Positions 16,492 through 25,816 are shown, counted from the stretch's first letter. The stretch: DNA of 55,201 bases from CAZJGG01 sp964545475 (GCA_964545475.1 CAZJGG010000012.1:1-55201), one strand, 5' to 3'. Made by a program: numbers and translations. The notes: a model not told the origin generated them from the sequence alone.

Positions 16492-18953
16492 TAAGTTATA
16501 ATTTTAACAGGTTTAACATCCCAAATTTCATTTGCATATTGCTTAATTGTTCTGTCGCTGGAGAATTTTCCGCTTTTTGCAACGTTAATTATTGCAGATT
16601 CCGCCCATTTATCTTTGTTTAAATAATAGTCGTTAACCTTCTTTTGAGCTTGCTGATAAGCATCAAAATCTTTTAAAATAAGATATTCATCAGCACGTGC
16701 GCCGCCGTATCCGTTAAGCAAAGCATCGTAAAGCTCTCGGAACAAATCCGGTTGAGAAGGCGCAAGCGTGCCGTTAATAAGCTGGGTTAAAACAACTCTT
16801 ACGCTTTGGTTAATATTGTAAATATCCCAAGGAGCATAAGAATTTTCGCTGTAAATTTCGTGAACCTCGTCAGCGGTTAAACCGAAAATAAATATATTTT
16901 CCTGCCCAACTTCTTCAAGAATTTCAACGTTAGCACCATCAAGGGTGCCGATTGTAAGTGCACCGTTTAACATAAACTTCATGTTACCAGTACCGGAAGC
17001 TTCTTTGCCGGCGGTTGAAATTTGCTCGCTTAAATCCGCAGCAGGAATAATTTTTTCTGCAAGAGAAACAGAATAATTTTCTAAAAATACAACCTTTAAT
17101 CTGCCGTCGATAGACTTATCGTTGTTAACTAAATCCCCAACAGACGTTATAAGCTTAATAATAAGTTTTGCCCGTCTATAGCTTGCGGCAGATTTTGCAG
17201 AGAAAATAAATGTCCTTGGAACTAAGTCGATTGCTGGGTTAGATTTAATTGTGTTATATAAATCCAGTACGTGTAAAATGTTAAGAAGCTGGCGTTTATA
17301 CTCGTGAAGTCTTTTTGTTTGAACGTCAAAAATAGAATTAGGATCAACGCTTATTCCTGTTGTATTAGCGATATAATTAGATAAGAAAATTTTGTTCTCA
17401 CGTTTAACATTCATAAAGTTTTCTTTAAAAGATGAATCTTTAGCATAGGGAACAAGTTTTTCAAGCTCGGAAAGCTCTGTAATCCAACCGTCAGAAATAG
17501 TGTTAGTTATAAGCTGTGAGAGTTTTGGGTTACAGTGTTTTAACCATCTTCTTTGTGTTATCCCGTTTGTTTTGTTATTAAATTTTTCAGGGTAAATTTC
17601 AAAAAAGTCTTTAAGTTCCTGAGTTTTTAATATATTAGTATGAATTTCAGCAACGCCGTTAACACTGTGGCTTCCCGCAATTGCTAAATAAGCCATGCGA
17701 ACTTGCCCATCAGCAATAACAGCCATGTTTCTTATTCTAAGTGGGTCGTCTCCGAAACGGGTAATTAAAAGAGCGCAAAAACGCCTGTTAATTTCTTCAA
17801 CAATCATATAAATTCTAGGAAGAATACGGCTAAAAAGCTCTATAGGCCATTTTTCAAGAGCTTCCGACATAATAGTGTGGTTTGTGTATGCGCAAGATTT
17901 TTTAGTAATTTCCCATGCATCGTCCCATGGTAAGTCATAAACATCAACTAAAAGGCGCATAAGTTCAGCAACTGCAACAGTTGGATGTGTATCATTTAAC
18001 TGAAACTGAACTTTGTCTGGGAGCAAATTAAAATCATTGTTCATTTTAGTAAATCTTTGCAAAACACGTTGAAGAGTTGCAGAAATAAAGAAATATTGTT
18101 GTTTCAAGCGCAATTCTTTGCCAGACATAAATTCGTCCGCCGGGTATAAAACTTCAGACAGTGTTCTTGCAAGGTTTTGTTCCTCAACAGATTTGTTATA
18201 ATCTCCTCTGTTAAAGGATTCAAGGTCAAAAGCATTTTTAGCTTCAGCATCCCAAAGCCTTAATGTGTTCACAGAATTGCAATTATACCCGACAACAGGA
18301 TAGTCATAAGGCACTGCAATAACAGACTGATGCCCTTCAAGCTCAAATTTATAATTGCCTTTAGGTTGTTTAACAGTAATTACTCTTCCGCCAAACTGTA
18401 CTTCAACAGAATATTCTTCACGCTTTACGCCCCAAATATCACCGTTAGAAAGCCAATCATCCGGCAGTTCAACTTGATAACCATTTTCAATTTTTTGATA
18501 AAAAATGCCGTAATGGTAACGGATACCGCAACCATAAGCCGGATAACCCATGGTAGATAAAGAATCTAAAAAACATGCTGCCAAACGGCCAAGACCGCCG
18601 TTTCCAAGCCCTGGATCTTTTTCAGAATCCTCAAGAACAGGGTACTCAATTCCTAAACCTTTTAATACGTTGCATACAGAATCGTGCATATCAAGATTAA
18701 TAATAGTATTTCCTAAAAATCTTCCTATTAAAAATTCCATTGACAAATAGTAAACAACTTTAACGTCTTTTTTTAAATAATGGTCATGTGTCGCAATCCA
18801 CTTGTCAGTAACAATATCACGAATAGTAAGGGCAAGGGCTTGATATACCTGAGACACTGTAGCGTTTTCAATATTTTTACGAAATAAGGTTTTAACATTA
18901 TCTTCAATGTTTTGCCTTAAATCCTCCTCAGACATACTGTAAACAGAATTCAT
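16491..18953 (-). CDS. glgP: Glycogen/starch phosphorylase
   Basis: A GT35 PLP-dependent phosphorylase of about 820 residues releasing glucose-1-phosphate from alpha-glucan. It contains the PLP-lysine region EASGTGNMKFMLNGALTIGT, the active-site DGANVEI that follows, and KRLHEYKRQLLN. The ATG at 18953 follows GGGAGG at good spacing and gives MNSVYSMSEEDL. A longer reading frame from 19007 runs through the promoter -35 and is not the start. It is monogenic with its own promoter; no other glycogen gene is nearby. Confidence 0.95.
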   Translation of the reverse strand: MNSVYSMSEEDLRQNIEDNVKTLFRKNIENATVSQVYQALALTIRDIVTDKWIATHDHYLKKDVKVVYYLSMEFLIGRFLGNTIINLDMHDSVCNVLKGLGIEYPVLEDSEKDPGLGNGGLGRLAACFLDSLSTMGYPAYGCGIRYHYGIFYQKIENGYQVELPDDWLSNGDIWGVKREEYSVEVQFGGRVITVKQPKGNYKFELEGHQSVIAVPYDYPVVGYNCNSVNTLRLWDAEAKNAFDLESFNRGDYNKSVEEQNLARTLSEVLYPADEFMSGKELRLKQQYFFISATLQRVLQRFTKMNNDFNLLPDKVQFQLNDTHPTVAVAELMRLLVDVYDLPWDDAWEITKKSCAYTNHTIMSEALEKWPIELFSRILPRIYMIVEEINRRFCALLITRFGDDPLRIRNMAVIADGQVRMAYLAIAGSHSVNGVAEIHTNILKTQELKDFFEIYPEKFNNKTNGITQRRWLKHCNPKLSQLITNTISDGWITELSELEKLVPYAKDSSFKENFMNVKRENKIFLSNYIANTTGISVDPNSIFDVQTKRLHEYKRQLLNILHVLDLYNTIKSNPAIDLVPRTFIFSAKSAASYRRAKLIIKLITSVGDLVNNDKSIDGRLKVVFLENYSVSLAEKIIPAADLSEQISTAGKEASGTGNMKFMLNGALTIGTLDGANVEILEEVGQENIFIFGLTADEVHEIYSENSYAPWDIYNINQSVRVVLTQLINGTLAPSQPDLFRELYDALLNGYGGARADEYLILKDFDAYQQAQKKVNDYYLNKDKWAESAIINVAKSGKFSSDRTIKQYANEIWDVKPVKIIT

Positions 18954-18978
18954 AAAAAACCTCCCGCAATTTTTTAAT

Positions 18979-19007
18979 ATTATAACACAAGTTTTGGCAA
19001 TTTCCAA
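18979..19007 (-). promoter_or_regulatory. glgP promoter
   Basis: On the minus strand: TTGGAA (19002-19007), 17-bp spacer, TATAAT (18979-18984), 26 bp upstream of the ATG. A MITE begins 35 bp farther upstream. Confidence 0.8.
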
Positions 19008-19041
19008 TTAAAATATGAGTAAAATTTTACTGTAAGTATTA

Positions 19042-19205
19042 GAGCCTGTCTAAAATCTCCATTTTGGTGTCTTTTCGGCGAATTTTTCGAATTGCTGCGT
19101 CAGCGGCAAACGCCCATACCTCTTAAAGTATGAACGTTCACCGCTTCCTTGCACTTCGGAAAATTTGCTCGAAAACACACCAAAAGCGAGATTTTAGACA
19201 GGCTC
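19042..19205. mobile_element. MITE copy 2 (IS5-like ends)
   Basis: A 164-bp element with ends GAGCCTGTCTAAAATCTC and its complement, flanked by TTA at 19039-19041 and 19206-19208. The interior contains GCGTCAGCGGCAAACGCCC, shared in reverse orientation with copy 3. It lies between the divergent glgP and efflux operon promoters and encodes nothing. Confidence 0.85.
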
Positions 19206-19300
19206 TTATTCATCCAAGTTTCATTCTATATTCACACAATCAACACATTTGTCTACTATAATCAATCCATTGAATTTTAGCCGAAACGGAGATGATAGAA

Positions 19301-20986
19301 TTGCAAAAAAAATTCAGTTTTAAAATTGTTGTGGTTATATTGGCTGTAATTATTATTGCCGTAGCAGTATTAGTCTTTTTCTCTGTTAGCAACAGAAAAA
19401 AAGGCGTAATGGTTATGAGTAATACACAAGCCGCCGGGCAGGGCACAAGAATGGAAATGCGAATGATTGGAAGAGTTGCAAAGTCGGACTTAACTAAAAC
19501 AATTGCGGCAACAGGTGTTGTAAGTCTAAAAGAGGAAGTTACGGTTTACTCAGATTCTCAATCAAAAGTTTCAGAAGTTCCGGTTTCTGTAAGTGACGTT
19601 GTAAGTGAAGGGGATGTTTTAGTTAAATACGACATTGACACTGCTTCAAAAAATTTGAAAAAGCAAATTGCGCAGGCAGAGCTAGACCTTTCAAATCAAC
19701 AGCTTTCATTGCAAAGCATGGCGCTTCCAGCAAGCCAGACAACTACAAGGCAACTTCAAAACAGTGTTGATAACGCAGAAAAATCTATTTATGATGCTAA
19801 TACAAATTTATCAAACACAGAAACTAAAATAGAGAATCAAATAGAAGCAATCACAAGAGCGGAAAACGATGTTGCCGCTGCAGAATCAGAGCTTAACAAA
19901 AACAAAATATTATTGGATGCCGGGGGAATTTCACCGTCGGAATACGATAATTTTGTTACTAAACTGGATACGGCGAAAAATGCTCTTCTAACAGCGCAAA
20001 ATTCTTTAAAAGATTTAGAAGCGCAAAAAGAAACAAATCTAAAGGGTATTGAAACAGCCAAAAAATCCTTGGAATATGCTAAAGATAACTTAATGGAATC
20101 CGGCTACGTATTAAATGATGAAGCGGATATAATTAAATACAAACAGCAACAAAACCAAATAAAGCAAAAAGAACTTACCCTTGCAGACTATAAAGATCAG
20201 CTTTCAAGCCTTATAGAAGCCACAAACAGCCCAATGAACGGAACTATTACACAAATTATGGTTTCTCGAGGTAAGCAGTTAGACACAGATGCAGAGCTTT
20301 TAAAAATTGCAGATTTTACAAACCTTATTGTAAAATCCAACATTTCTGAAATAGACGTGCCCGATTTAGAAGTTGGGCAACGAGTTACCATGACATCCGA
20401 CGGTATACAAGACGTTACATACGAGGGCAAAATATCAAAAATCGGGGAATCAGCTGTAACTTCTTCATCAGACACGGTTGTACCAATAGAAATTTCTATT
20501 GATAATTTAGATAATAAGCTTAAGCCCGGATTTAACCTTGATATAGAAATTATAGTTGCCGAAAAGAAAGATATATTAAATGCTCCTATTGGAGCCATAC
20601 AAAAAGACTCAGACACTCAAAAGCATTATGTATTTGTAATGGAAAAAGGTACTTTGAAAAAAACAGATGTTAAGCTTGGAATCACCAGCGATATGGAAAT
20701 TGAAATATTAGAGGGTCTTAACGAGGGTGATATGATTGTTACCAGCCCTACTAGCAATATGCGAGACGGCATGACAATGGAAGAAATTATCCAGTCAACA
20801 TTAGGTCAAAACAATCAAAACGGAAGTAGCAACAGAAACATATTCAGCATTTTTGGCGGAGGAAATCAAAGACAGATGCAAAGGCAGTCTGGGCAAACAA
20901 CAATTACTTCCGGAGGTCCTCAAGGCGGCCCTCCTTCAGACGGAAATGTAAGGATAAGAGTTGAAGGTGCTCCGCCTTCGCCATAA
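19301..20986 (+). CDS. MacA/HlyD-type membrane fusion (adaptor) protein
   Basis: A periplasmic-adaptor-type subunit of a tripartite-like ABC exporter, about 561 residues. There is one N-terminal membrane anchor (FKIVVVILAVIIIAVAVLVFF), a lipoyl/barrel-sandwich half (VTVYSDSQSKVSEVPVSVSDVVSEGDVLV), a long coiled coil (about 110-290), the second lipoyl half (NGTITQIMVSRGKQL), beta-barrel and membrane-proximal domains, and a Gly/Gln/Pro-rich tail. ATG 19292 abuts GGAG directly, so TTG at 19301, nine bases away, is the better start. First gene of the efflux operon. Confidence 0.85.
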   Translation: MQKKFSFKIVVVILAVIIIAVAVLVFFSVSNRKKGVMVMSNTQAAGQGTRMEMRMIGRVAKSDLTKTIAATGVVSLKEEVTVYSDSQSKVSEVPVSVSDVVSEGDVLVKYDIDTASKNLKKQIAQAELDLSNQQLSLQSMALPASQTTTRQLQNSVDNAEKSIYDANTNLSNTETKIENQIEAITRAENDVAAAESELNKNKILLDAGGISPSEYDNFVTKLDTAKNALLTAQNSLKDLEAQKETNLKGIETAKKSLEYAKDNLMESGYVLNDEADIIKYKQQQNQIKQKELTLADYKDQLSSLIEATNSPMNGTITQIMVSRGKQLDTDAELLKIADFTNLIVKSNISEIDVPDLEVGQRVTMTSDGIQDVTYEGKISKIGESAVTSSSDTVVPIEISIDNLDNKLKPGFNLDIEIIVAEKKDILNAPIGAIQKDSDTQKHYVFVMEKGTLKKTDVKLGITSDMEIEILEGLNEGDMIVTSPTSNMRDGMTMEEIIQSTLGQNNQNGSSNRNIFSIFGGGNQRQMQRQSGQTTITSGGPQGGPPSDGNVRIRVEGAPPSP

Positions 20987-21009
20987 TAAGACAGGAAGGA
21001 GGTAAGCAT

Positions 21010-21708
21010 TTGGATACGGTTATTGAAATTAAAGATTTAACAAAAATATATAAACAGGGAAAGCTTGAGGTAACAGCATTAACAAGTGTTAATTTAAAGG
21101 TTATGAGAAATGAATTTGTGGCGATAATGGGTGCATCAGGTTCGGGCAAATCAACATTAATGAACATTTTGGGCTGTTTAGATAAACCCACAAGCGGAAT
21201 ATATATGCTTGAAAATGAAGATGTGTCAAAAATTAAAGATTCTAACCTTTCCGACATAAGAAATAAAAAAATTGGGTTCGTATTTCAATCTTTTAACTTG
21301 CTTCCAAGGCTTAACGCCTATGAAAACGTTGAACTTCCAATGATTTACGCCGGAGAATCAGCATCGGTGCGGAAAAAAAGGGCGATGGACGCCCTTAACA
21401 GGGTAGGGCTTGGAGAAAGAATAAAGCATAAACCAAACGAACTATCCGGCGGGCAAAAACAGCGTGTCGCAATAGCTCGCTCCCTTGTGAACAACCCAAC
21501 AATTTTGCTTGCCGACGAACCTACAGGCAACTTGGACTCTAGATCCGGTGATGAAATTATGGAAATATTCACAAGCCTTAATAATGAAGGAGTTACAATA
21601 GTATTAATAACCCATGAACAGGAAATTGCAGATAAAACTAAAAGAATTGTTCATTTTAGAGACGGGCGCATAACAAGCGACGCACCTGTTGCGGAGGTGA
21701 TTGTTTAG
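21010..21708 (+). CDS. MacB/LolD-type ABC transporter ATPase
   Basis: A 232-residue ATPase of the LolD/MacB/FtsE group. Walker A GASGSGKST, Q-loop FVFQSFNLLPRLNAYENVELP, signature LSGGQKQRVAIARSL, Walker B LLADEPTGNLDSRSG, and H-loop in ITHEQE. The start is TTG, with AGGAGG eight bases upstream. It powers the permease encoded directly after it; the genes touch at one base. It ends with a TAG stop. Confidence 0.95.
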   Translation: MDTVIEIKDLTKIYKQGKLEVTALTSVNLKVMRNEFVAIMGASGSGKSTLMNILGCLDKPTSGIYMLENEDVSKIKDSNLSDIRNKKIGFVFQSFNLLPRLNAYENVELPMIYAGESASVRKKRAMDALNRVGLGERIKHKPNELSGGQKQRVAIARSLVNNPTILLADEPTGNLDSRSGDEIMEIFTSLNNEGVTIVLITHEQEIADKTKRIVHFRDGRITSDAPVAEVIV

Positions 21709-22922
21709 TGAATTTAATTGAAAGCTTAAAATCGGCTTTAAAAAGCGTGTTATCAAATAAAAGCAGAGCTTTTTTAACAATGCTCGGTATAATAATAGGC
21801 ATTGGCTCTGTAATTATAATAACCTCTATAGGCAAAGGCAATCAGGTTTCTATGACAGAGCAGTTTTCAAAAATGGGAGTAGGCAGGCTTATTGTACGTC
21901 AAATGAGCAGGTCATCTCGGTCAAGCGAGATGTTAACGTTAAAAGACTACGATATGCTTAAAAAAAGTGAAGACATTAAGTTTATAAGCGGCGTTTATAG
22001 TTTAAACGGTTCAACAATTAAGCTTTACAACCCCAAAGAAACAAAAAATGCCGAAGTAACGGGGGTAAACGGGGACTATAAAGAAATTATGAACCCAACC
22101 TTGCTTTACGGCAGGTATATTACCGAAAATGATAATGATATGAAGACAAAAGTTGCCGTTATAAACGATACAACGGCGCAAAAAGTCTTTAATATGTCTA
22201 ACCAAAATGTTATTGGCAAGAAAATTATGGTTAAAACAAGAAATGTAACACAAAAATTTACTGTTGTTGGCATAACAGAAAACTCTAATGCTTCAATTGA
22301 AAACAGCTACAGCAGCCAATACCCGGAAAGCATTGTAGTGCCGCTTACAACTGCTCAGGCTATGGCAAAAACAAAGCAAGTTTCCCAGCTTACAGTAGTT
22401 GTAAACGATGTAGATGCAATAAACGACATTGCAACAGACATTACAAACAGGCTGGAGACTTTCCACGGCGTAACTGATGCTTATTATGTTCAAAACACAA
22501 TGCAAATGATGGAGCAATTAAGCTCCGTTATGGGCATGGTAACAACGTTTATAAGCTTTGTAGCTGGTATATCTTTGCTTGTTGGCGGAATAGGGGTTAT
22601 GAACATTATGCTTGTTACCGTAACAGAAAGAACAAGAGAAATTGGTATAAGAAAATCCATAGGCGCTAAAAAACGGCATATAATGTTTCAGTTTCTCATT
22701 GAAGCCATAATATTAACCGGTCTTGGAGGTTTTTTTGGCGTATTATTCGGTTACGCCGGCGGAAATCTTGTAGGCAGTATTGTAGACGTTAAAGCAGTTT
22801 TCTCAATGTCGTCAATTGCTCTTGCCGTAATAATTTCAACGTCAATCGGCATAATTTTCGGAGTTTATCCTGCAAATAAAGCGGCAAAGCTTAACCCAAT
22901 AGAAGCTTTGCGTTATGAATAA
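21708..22922 (+). CDS. MacB-type ABC transporter permease
   Basis: A 404-residue permease with the FtsX/MacB plan. There is one N-terminal membrane helix (FLTMLGIIIGIGSVIIITSI), a ~230-residue extracytoplasmic MacB_PCD domain, and three C-terminal helices (TFISFVAGISLLVGGIGVMNIMLV; AIILTGLGGFFGVLFGYAGG; IALAVIISTSIGIIFGVYPA). The motif TERTREIGIRKSIGA lies between helices 2 and 3. GTG start sharing a base with the upstream TAG. These transporters work as mechanotransmitters moving peptides, lipids or drugs outside the membrane. Confidence 0.93.
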   Translation: MNLIESLKSALKSVLSNKSRAFLTMLGIIIGIGSVIIITSIGKGNQVSMTEQFSKMGVGRLIVRQMSRSSRSSEMLTLKDYDMLKKSEDIKFISGVYSLNGSTIKLYNPKETKNAEVTGVNGDYKEIMNPTLLYGRYITENDNDMKTKVAVINDTTAQKVFNMSNQNVIGKKIMVKTRNVTQKFTVVGITENSNASIENSYSSQYPESIVVPLTTAQAMAKTKQVSQLTVVVNDVDAINDIATDITNRLETFHGVTDAYYVQNTMQMMEQLSSVMGMVTTFISFVAGISLLVGGIGVMNIMLVTVTERTREIGIRKSIGAKKRHIMFQFLIEAIILTGLGGFFGVLFGYAGGNLVGSIVDVKAVFSMSSIALAVIISTSIGIIFGVYPANKAAKLNPIEALRYE

Positions 22923-22932
22923 GAGGTGTGTG

Positions 22933-23985
22933 ATGAAAAAGATTATTTCAGCAGTATTAGCGGCGTTTTTGATGTTAAGCTGTATAAATGTCTATGGTGA
23001 AGAGGTCAAAAGGCCAACGCTTACAGTCTCAGATGCCGTAGGCAATGCAATAAACAACAGCAGTGCAATTCAAAAGCTTAACGACTCTTACGAGCTAAAC
23101 GAAGATAAAATAGATTCTATTGAAGACAGTATTTTTTTAGAGCTTGATGCGAATAAAAAGCTTGATATGGAAGTTTCTCTTTTACAGCTTAAAGCGCAGC
23201 AAGTAATAAATTATCCTTCTGTTCAAGCTCAAAAAGACACGTTTACAGTATCCATAACAAAGTTTTTTGTTGCTGTTATAAAAGCGGAAAAAGACCTTGC
23301 TTTGTATGATAAATCAATTGATTTACAAAAGCGGCAAATAGCAATAAACAACGTTAAAAAAAGCTTAGGATACATTAGCGAAGCAGATTGTTTAAAAGAA
23401 AAAAATAGCTATAGTCAGAAACTAAAGCGTGAGTCAAAGCAAGTATCTATTGATAACGCCCACAACGCTCTTAACAGCATTATGGGAAGCAGTTTGTCCA
23501 TGCGTTATAAGCTTTCATTAAGTTGTGAATACAAACCTATGACGGGTATGTCATTAATGGGTAAATATGCGGAAGCAGTTGAAAAAGACCCAAATATAAA
23601 GACTCTCATATCAAATTTAGAATCTGCTGAGTTTAAATTGAAAAATTATTTTGACAGTACTGAAAGCGAGGATTAGCTTAAAAAAAATTATTCTCAGGCA
23701 GAAAAAGCGGTAGCAGACGCGAAGAGCCAAAAAGAAAAGAAAGTTTACGATTTATATAACAGTATAATAAATCAGGAGGTCCAGTATAATTCAGCAAAAC
23801 TTCAGCTTGACCAGCTTAATAAACAGCAGGAAGTTAAAAAAGCCCAGCTTCAAGCAGGGAAAATTACCCAGTTGGATTATGATTCGTTTTTATACCAAAT
23901 TGATGAACAAAACGAAAAAATCCGCTCAATAGTTTACGACCACTGCGCAAATATTTTGCAGCTAAACCTTATACATACAATTTAA
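22933..23985 (+). pseudogene. TolC-family protein interrupted by an in-frame TAG
   Basis: ATG 22933 (RBS AGAGGTG) starts a signal peptide (KKIISAVLAAFLMLSCINVYG) and helical hairpins typical of TolC-like efflux proteins. TAG at 23674-23676 ends the frame after 247 codons. The same frame continues uninterrupted for 102 codons (KKNYSQAEKAVADAKS through AGKITQLDYDSFLYQIDEQNEKI) to TAA at 23983, including the family's K-x-x-x-D/A-G-K-I helix end. One base substitution, for example GAG to TAG, explains it. Last gene of the efflux operon. A shortened secreted protein may still be made. Confidence 0.8.
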
Positions 23986-24078
23986 ACATTTCGCTTTAAA
24001 CTGTACTTAAAGAGTAAGTTTTCAACTTTACAAACTCATAGGCTTTACCACCTTTCGGAAGTTCAGCCGACAAAAAAA

Positions 24079-24110
24079 CCCCTGTAAACGTTTATTTACA
24101 GGGGTTTTTT
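24079..24110. terminator. Terminator between the efflux operon and tRNA-Asn
   Basis: CCCCTGTAAA (24079-24088) pairs with TTTACAGGGG (24095-24104), followed by six T on the right and preceded by seven A on the left. It is bidirectional, serving the plus-strand efflux operon and the minus-strand tRNA. Confidence 0.9.
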
Positions 24111-24111
24111 A

Positions 24112-24183
24112 CTCCTCGAGTAGGATTCGAACCTACGACCCTCCGGTTAACAGCCGGATGCTCTACCGCTGAGCTATCAAGGA
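24112..24183 (-). tRNA. tRNA-Asn (anticodon GTT)
   Basis: Cloverleaf on the minus strand: acceptor TCCTTGA against TCGAGGA, anticodon stem TCCGG/CCGGA with loop CTGTTAA, T arm GTAGG-TTCGAAT-CCTAC. The CCA end is not encoded. Own promoter immediately upstream. Confidence 0.95.
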
Positions 24184-24200
24184 ATGTTTTAACATATGGG

Positions 24201-24229
24201 ATTGTATCATATATTATATACAATGTCAA
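24201..24229 (-). promoter_or_regulatory. tRNA-Asn promoter
   Basis: On the minus strand: TTGACA (24224-24229), 17-bp spacer, TACAAT (24201-24206), 17 bp before the mature tRNA 5' end. Confidence 0.85.
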
Positions 24230-24264
24230 CATTTTTATTTGTATTTTTATATTTTAATAAAAAA

Positions 24265-24600
24265 TTATATAAAAATTACTTGTACAAAAAACATATAAAG
24301 AGCAGTACCAACACCAATGCTTAAAAGTGCATTCTGTTTCCATAAATGCAAACCGCATATTACAGCAATTGAAATTAGTTCGGGTATACCATAAGGTGGG
24401 CTCAAAAACGATACCGACTTTAAACAATAAACCACAAGTAAACCAATCATAGCAGGAGGTAGCATACTGCCAAGGCTTAAAACAATTTCAGGCTGCTTTT
24501 TGTTTTCCGGAAAAAGCAGAAAAGGCGTAAATCTTGTAACCATTGTTCCTAAAGCTATGCATATAGTAATTATTATTGTTTGAAGCGGTGTTAAAAACAT
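24265..24600 (-). CDS. azlD: AzlD-family branched-chain amino acid exporter subunit
   Basis: A 111-residue membrane protein with four hydrophobic segments: TIIITICIALGTMVTRF, the MLPPAMIGLLVVYCL motif typical of AzlD, and two more. It partners AzlC to form the AzlCD exporter of branched-chain amino acids and analogues. Its start overlaps the azlC end by 10 bp, indicating translational coupling. Confidence 0.88.
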   Translation of the reverse strand: MFLTPLQTIIITICIALGTMVTRFTPFLLFPENKKQPEIVLSLGSMLPPAMIGLLVVYCLKSVSFLSPPYGIPELISIAVICGLHLWKQNALLSIGVGTALYMFFVQVIFI

Positions 24601-25292
24601 TTTAATCTCCTTCCAACCAGCAAGGCGGTAGCAATCAATATCATGGATGGTATTATTAGGTTAGACGAACCAAAAACTATAAGCCCTACGGCAGTGCAAA
24701 TAAGCCCGGTAACTCCCGACATTCTGTTTTTCACATTTTTAATCTGCTCTAAGAAAAGTACAACGAAAAGTGCAGTTAATACAAAATCTAAGCCCTTTGT
24801 GTCAAAAGTTATAAAACCTCCTAACATTCCGCCCAAAAAAGACCCAAAAATCCAATAAAGGTGATCAAGTATTGAAATAAATAAATAAAAATATTTTTTA
24901 TTAATATTTTCAGGTGGTTCAACGCTTGAAACAATAGAAAATGTTTCATCACTAAGCATAAATATTAAAAAACCACGAGCTTTTCCAAGCCCCTTATATT
25001 TTGTTAGCAAAGATATACCGTAAAATAAGTGCCTTGCATTGACTAAGACACTTAAGAAAAATGCCTGAAACGGGTTAAAAGCCTGAGTCAGAAGTGTAAT
25101 TGCTACAAACTGCATACTTCCGCAAAAACATAATGTGCTCATAAGCACGGACCAAAATACTCCATAACCCTTTGTTTGCATAAGTACGCCAAACGCAGTT
25201 CCTAAAAAAGTGTATCCTGTTAAAACGGGGATTGTATGTGGGAAAGCGGCGGAAAAAGCTGCCTTTGTTTCTTTATTAAATATGTATTTCAT
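24591..25292 (-). CDS. azlC: AzlC-family branched-chain amino acid exporter subunit
   Basis: A 233-residue polytopic protein with the AzlC signature: FPHTIPVLTGYTFLGTAFGVL at the N-terminus, then FCGSMQFVAITLL and NARHLFYGISLL. About seven membrane segments. In Bacillus the azlBCD genes export leucine and its toxic analogues under an Lrp-type regulator; no such regulator is adjacent here. A small ORF overlaps its first codons. Confidence 0.92.
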   Translation of the reverse strand: MKYIFNKETKAAFSAAFPHTIPVLTGYTFLGTAFGVLMQTKGYGVFWSVLMSTLCFCGSMQFVAITLLTQAFNPFQAFFLSVLVNARHLFYGISLLTKYKGLGKARGFLIFMLSDETFSIVSSVEPPENINKKYFYLFISILDHLYWIFGSFLGGMLGGFITFDTKGLDFVLTALFVVLFLEQIKNVKNRMSGVTGLICTAVGLIVFGSSNLIIPSMILIATALLVGRRLKCF

Positions 25293-25500
25293 CGGTCAAA
25301 CCCTTTACTTTTGTAATTATTTGTTCAAAAATAGATTTTACATCTAAAAAGTCTAAAAGATTAACAGCAACGCAAAAAAAGCTCTTACGGCGTCCATCAT
25401 TGCAATTTTCTAATAAATACTTTAACTGGTTGTGGTGAGTAATAAAAGAATCAAATAAATTAATACCTTCGTATTTTTCGCAAGGAAATTTATTAATCAA
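25276..25500 (-). CDS. Small hypothetical protein upstream of azlC
   Basis: A 74-residue frame that begins at a TTG overlapping the stop of the zinc-ribbon gene and ends 17 bases inside azlC. Its content is protein-like (HHNQLKYLLENCNDGRRKSFFCVAVNLLDFLD), with no membrane segment or recognised domain. There is no clear ribosome-binding site, so expression would depend on coupling. It could be the truncated end of a longer ancestral gene. Confidence 0.4.
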   Translation of the reverse strand: MINKFPCEKYEGINLFDSFITHHNQLKYLLENCNDGRRKSFFCVAVNLLDFLDVKSIFEQIITKVKGLTDEIHI

Positions 25501-25715
25501 TAATATTCATGTCCGCAATTAGGGCATTTGGGATAATCAAAATCATGCTGCAAATTGCAATTTGGGCAGATAATTTGAGGTGCATCACTTTGTGACAACT
25601 TATTTACGCTGTTTCTGTTACGTGCATCAATAATTCCGTCTCTTACAGCCCATCTTATTATAAAGTACAGAATGCAGTAAGATACTAACATTCCGATAAT
25701 AAAAACACCCTCCAT
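25497..25715 (-). CDS. Membrane-anchored zinc-ribbon protein
   Basis: About 72 residues: an N-terminal membrane helix (GVFIIGMLVSYCILYFIIRW), a short linker, then a C-terminal zinc ribbon CPNCNLQHDFDYPKCPNCG ending HEYY. ATG 25715 follows GGAGG by seven bases and is preferred to the upstream ATG at 25745. The fold indicates a structural zinc site. Function unknown. Confidence 0.65.
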   Translation of the reverse strand: MEGVFIIGMLVSYCILYFIIRWAVRDGIIDARNRNSVNKLSQSDAPQIICPNCNLQHDFDYPKCPNCGHEYY

Positions 25716-25770
25716 GAAAACCTCCAAAGCATAAATCGTATACATAATGGGAACAGCAAAAATAACAAAA

Positions 25771-25788
25771 CTGTCGAATAATCGACAG
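25771..25788. repeat. Short hairpin downstream of the MazG-like gene
   Basis: CTGTCGA (25771-25777) and TCGACAG (25782-25788) with a 4-base loop. It has no T-run, so terminator function is doubtful. Confidence 0.35.
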
Positions 25789-25816
25789 CTAATAAGGAAC
25801 AGGTTAACCTTAAATT

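Noticed and set aside
16491..16494. glgP stop codon created by the 67-bp element
   Set aside because: The reconstructed empty site (ACT TAG TGG) has the same TAG, so the insertion did not change the protein.
23674..23676. TAG in the TolC-like gene as a pyrrolysine codon, prompted by the MttB-family gene in the same window
   Set aside because: The MttB-family gene itself has no internal TAG, other genes here end in TAG (the MacB-type ATPase, glgP), no pyl genes are visible, and TolC proteins have no known pyrrolysine.
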